The translations under genes and the position numbers were made by a program. A stretch of 64,000 nt of DNA, taken from positions 186,001 through 250,000 of the forward strand of contig NZ_VOLT01000005.1 in assembly GCF_007954275.1 (NCBI RefSeq), in the 5' to 3' direction. The stretch's first letter is position 1. The number at the start of each line of letters is the position of its first letter. This stretch comes from Colwellia demingiae (GTDB taxonomy: Bacteria; Pseudomonadota; Gammaproteobacteria; Enterobacterales; Alteromonadaceae). This document shows positions 63,187 through 64,000 of the stretch, piece after piece. The notes under the pieces were generated by a model that saw nothing but the letters and a program-made list of their open reading frames with translations, was not told the DNA's origin and did no database searches.

Positions 63187-63738
63187 CTACTTAATTAAGA
63201 CAAGTATTTCTTTAAACACTGGTATTCGGCAATCTTTAACCAGTTCAAATAAACACATTTCCAACCCTGTTAACTCAACGCCATTGTTAACGAGTTTTTT
63301 TATAGCTAAATTTTTATTATAGAGCTCACGAGAAGAAACACAGTCTGAAACTATTTGCACTTCAAATCCCATACGTTTTAGACTTATTGCTGTTTGATAA
63401 ACACAAATATGTGCTTCAATACCACAAACAATCCATGTATCTACGTTAGCCGCTTTAACCGCTTCAACAAATTGAGCGTTTTCACAACCATCAAAGGTAT
63501 ATTTTATAATGGGCTCTTGATGACCTGTAGGAGAACTAAGTAGCGAACTCAACTCATCTACTGTTGGGCCAATTTTTTCTGGATTTTGTTCAAGCCATAA
63601 AATAGGTAAATCAAGGGCTTGGACACCTTTGATAAGCTTTTCACAATTTGACACCAAAGCGTTACTTTCATGAACTAAACGCGTCAGTTTCCCTTGTATG
63701 TCGACAACAATTAAGCCGGTATTTTCTTTATTTAACAT
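63187..63738 (-). CDS. isochorismatase-family cysteine hydrolase (YcaC-like)
   Basis: Cytosolic hydrolase of the isochorismatase fold (183 aa) with a Cys-Asp-Lys catalytic triad: Asp in LIVVDIQGKL, the conserved Lys in the central region (IIKYTFDGC), and the nucleophile Cys in CGIEAHICVYQTA. The GIEAHICV version with cis-peptide Ile-Glu resembles YcaC and other putative amidases rather than isochorismatases of siderophore pathways. Its substrate is unknown. It is monocistronic. Confidence 0.9.
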   Translation of the reverse strand: MLNKENTGLIVVDIQGKLTRLVHESNALVSNCEKLIKGVQALDLPILWLEQNPEKIGPTVDELSSLLSSPTGHQEPIIKYTFDGCENAQFVEAVKAANVDTWIVCGIEAHICVYQTAISLKRMGFEVQIVSDCVSSRELYNKNLAIKKLVNNGVELTGLEMCLFELVKDCRIPVFKEILVLIK

Positions 63739-63802
63739 AATCGAGTTCCTTAAGTTTATGTCTTTATAATACCCCTTAAAATAAAAATTACGCGAGTATT
63801 TT

Positions 63803-64000
63803 CTATTTATTAGGTGACATGGTATCTGGCATCAATACTGCGATAACTTGCCCTTTTGAGCAAATAACACCACCAGCTGACAACGTTATATCAACGACAA
63901 TCTTACGATCTTTAACTTGACTAAAACGACCAATTAATTCCAACTCAACGCCCTGTGGGGTTGGTGCTAAAAAACTAACATTCAACGCGCCAGTGACGAA
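63803..64000 (-). CDS. hotdog-fold thioesterase (PaaI-like), 5' part beyond the window
   Basis: The C-terminal part of an acyl-CoA thioesterase-like protein: VTGALNVSFLAPTPQGVELE and then IGRFSQVKDRKIVVDITLSA, with VICSKGQVIAVLMPDTM at the end. The text before the internal Met shows the frame continuing out of the window, so the gene starts beyond base 64000. The pattern is that of PaaI/YiiD hotdog thioesterases. The catalytic Asp or Glu is not in view. Confidence 0.8.
   Translation of the reverse strand, partial: FVTGALNVSFLAPTPQGVELELIGRFSQVKDRKIVVDITLSAGGVICSKGQVIAVLMPDTMSPNK

Overview
The window is AT-rich, gene-dense bacterial chromosome that looks like a marine gammaproteobacterium of the Alteromonadales, most likely a Colwellia/Thalassotalea relative. 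This is inferred from gene content: a marine-type sortase with its VIT/VWA target, PEP-CTERM surface proteins, a LruC protein, POT and CPA transporters, and the short palindromic repeats (TATACCC... / ...CTTGAAGATGCATGATTCA) that I associate with such genomes. I see no rRNA, tRNA, CRISPR, prophage or complete insertion sequence.

Left part (1-12.9 kb). The end of a PhnD-PhnC-PhnE-type ABC importer operon and a yghU glutathione-dependent oxidoreductase lead into the most striking locus. This is a five-gene Hmu-like haem operon (4316-12816): TonB-dependent receptor, HmuY-like lipoprotein, MotA/TolQ/ExbB-type channel, DUF2149 (ExbD-like) protein and a 1447-aa CobN/HmuS-type chelatase. The chelatase carries a signal peptide, a His-rich insert and a C-terminal membrane anchor. 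A near-consensus promoter, a hairpin in the leader, an internal hairpin and a strong terminator frame the operon. My reading is that haem is captured at the surface and stripped of iron in the periplasm by a chelatase coupled to a proton-driven motor.

13-25 kb. A long FabG4-like reductase is followed by a gene-poor stretch containing a decayed integron integrase (intI) remnant and small hypothetical genes. Then come an OhrR-like regulator divergent from a secreted catalase-family peroxidase, a Kef-type antiporter, a periplasmic metallo-beta-lactamase-fold hydrolase, a DMT exporter and a first PEP-CTERM protein. MsrA follows, next to a dead msrB whose catalytic Cys is replaced.

25-44 kb. This holds an aldehyde dehydrogenase/acetolactate synthase operon, a LruC surface protein whose partner lipoprotein is split by one in-frame stop, and a DUF3108 protein. 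It continues with a secreted PD-(D/E)XK-like protein, a membrane-anchored MsrA-thioredoxin-MsrB fusion, a 39-aa His-tailed membrane peptide, a POT transporter, a GH13 amylase, a MaoC dehydratase, a second PEP-CTERM gene and the sortase pair. Both PEP-CTERM genes, and separately lruC, have sigma-54-like promoters. The two PEP-CTERM promoters share a 17-nt upstream motif at exactly the same distance, pointing to a common enhancer-binding protein.

44-64 kb. Here are an aromatic aminotransferase, an EamA exporter divergent from a MocR regulator, and an RclR-like redox regulator divergent from a YHS/thioredoxin/DoxX/hydrolase cluster. Next are a VOC protein with a YafY/WYL regulator bracketed by palindromic repeats, a DEAD-box helicase and a SWIM-SNF2 helicase. 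A bufferin-type RiPP operon follows (tandem-duplicated Cys-rich precursor, DUF692 MNIO enzyme, DUF2063 partner, with a 13-bp hairpin after the precursor gene). The window ends with a CPA1 antiporter, an isochorismatase-fold hydrolase and a truncated hotdog thioesterase.
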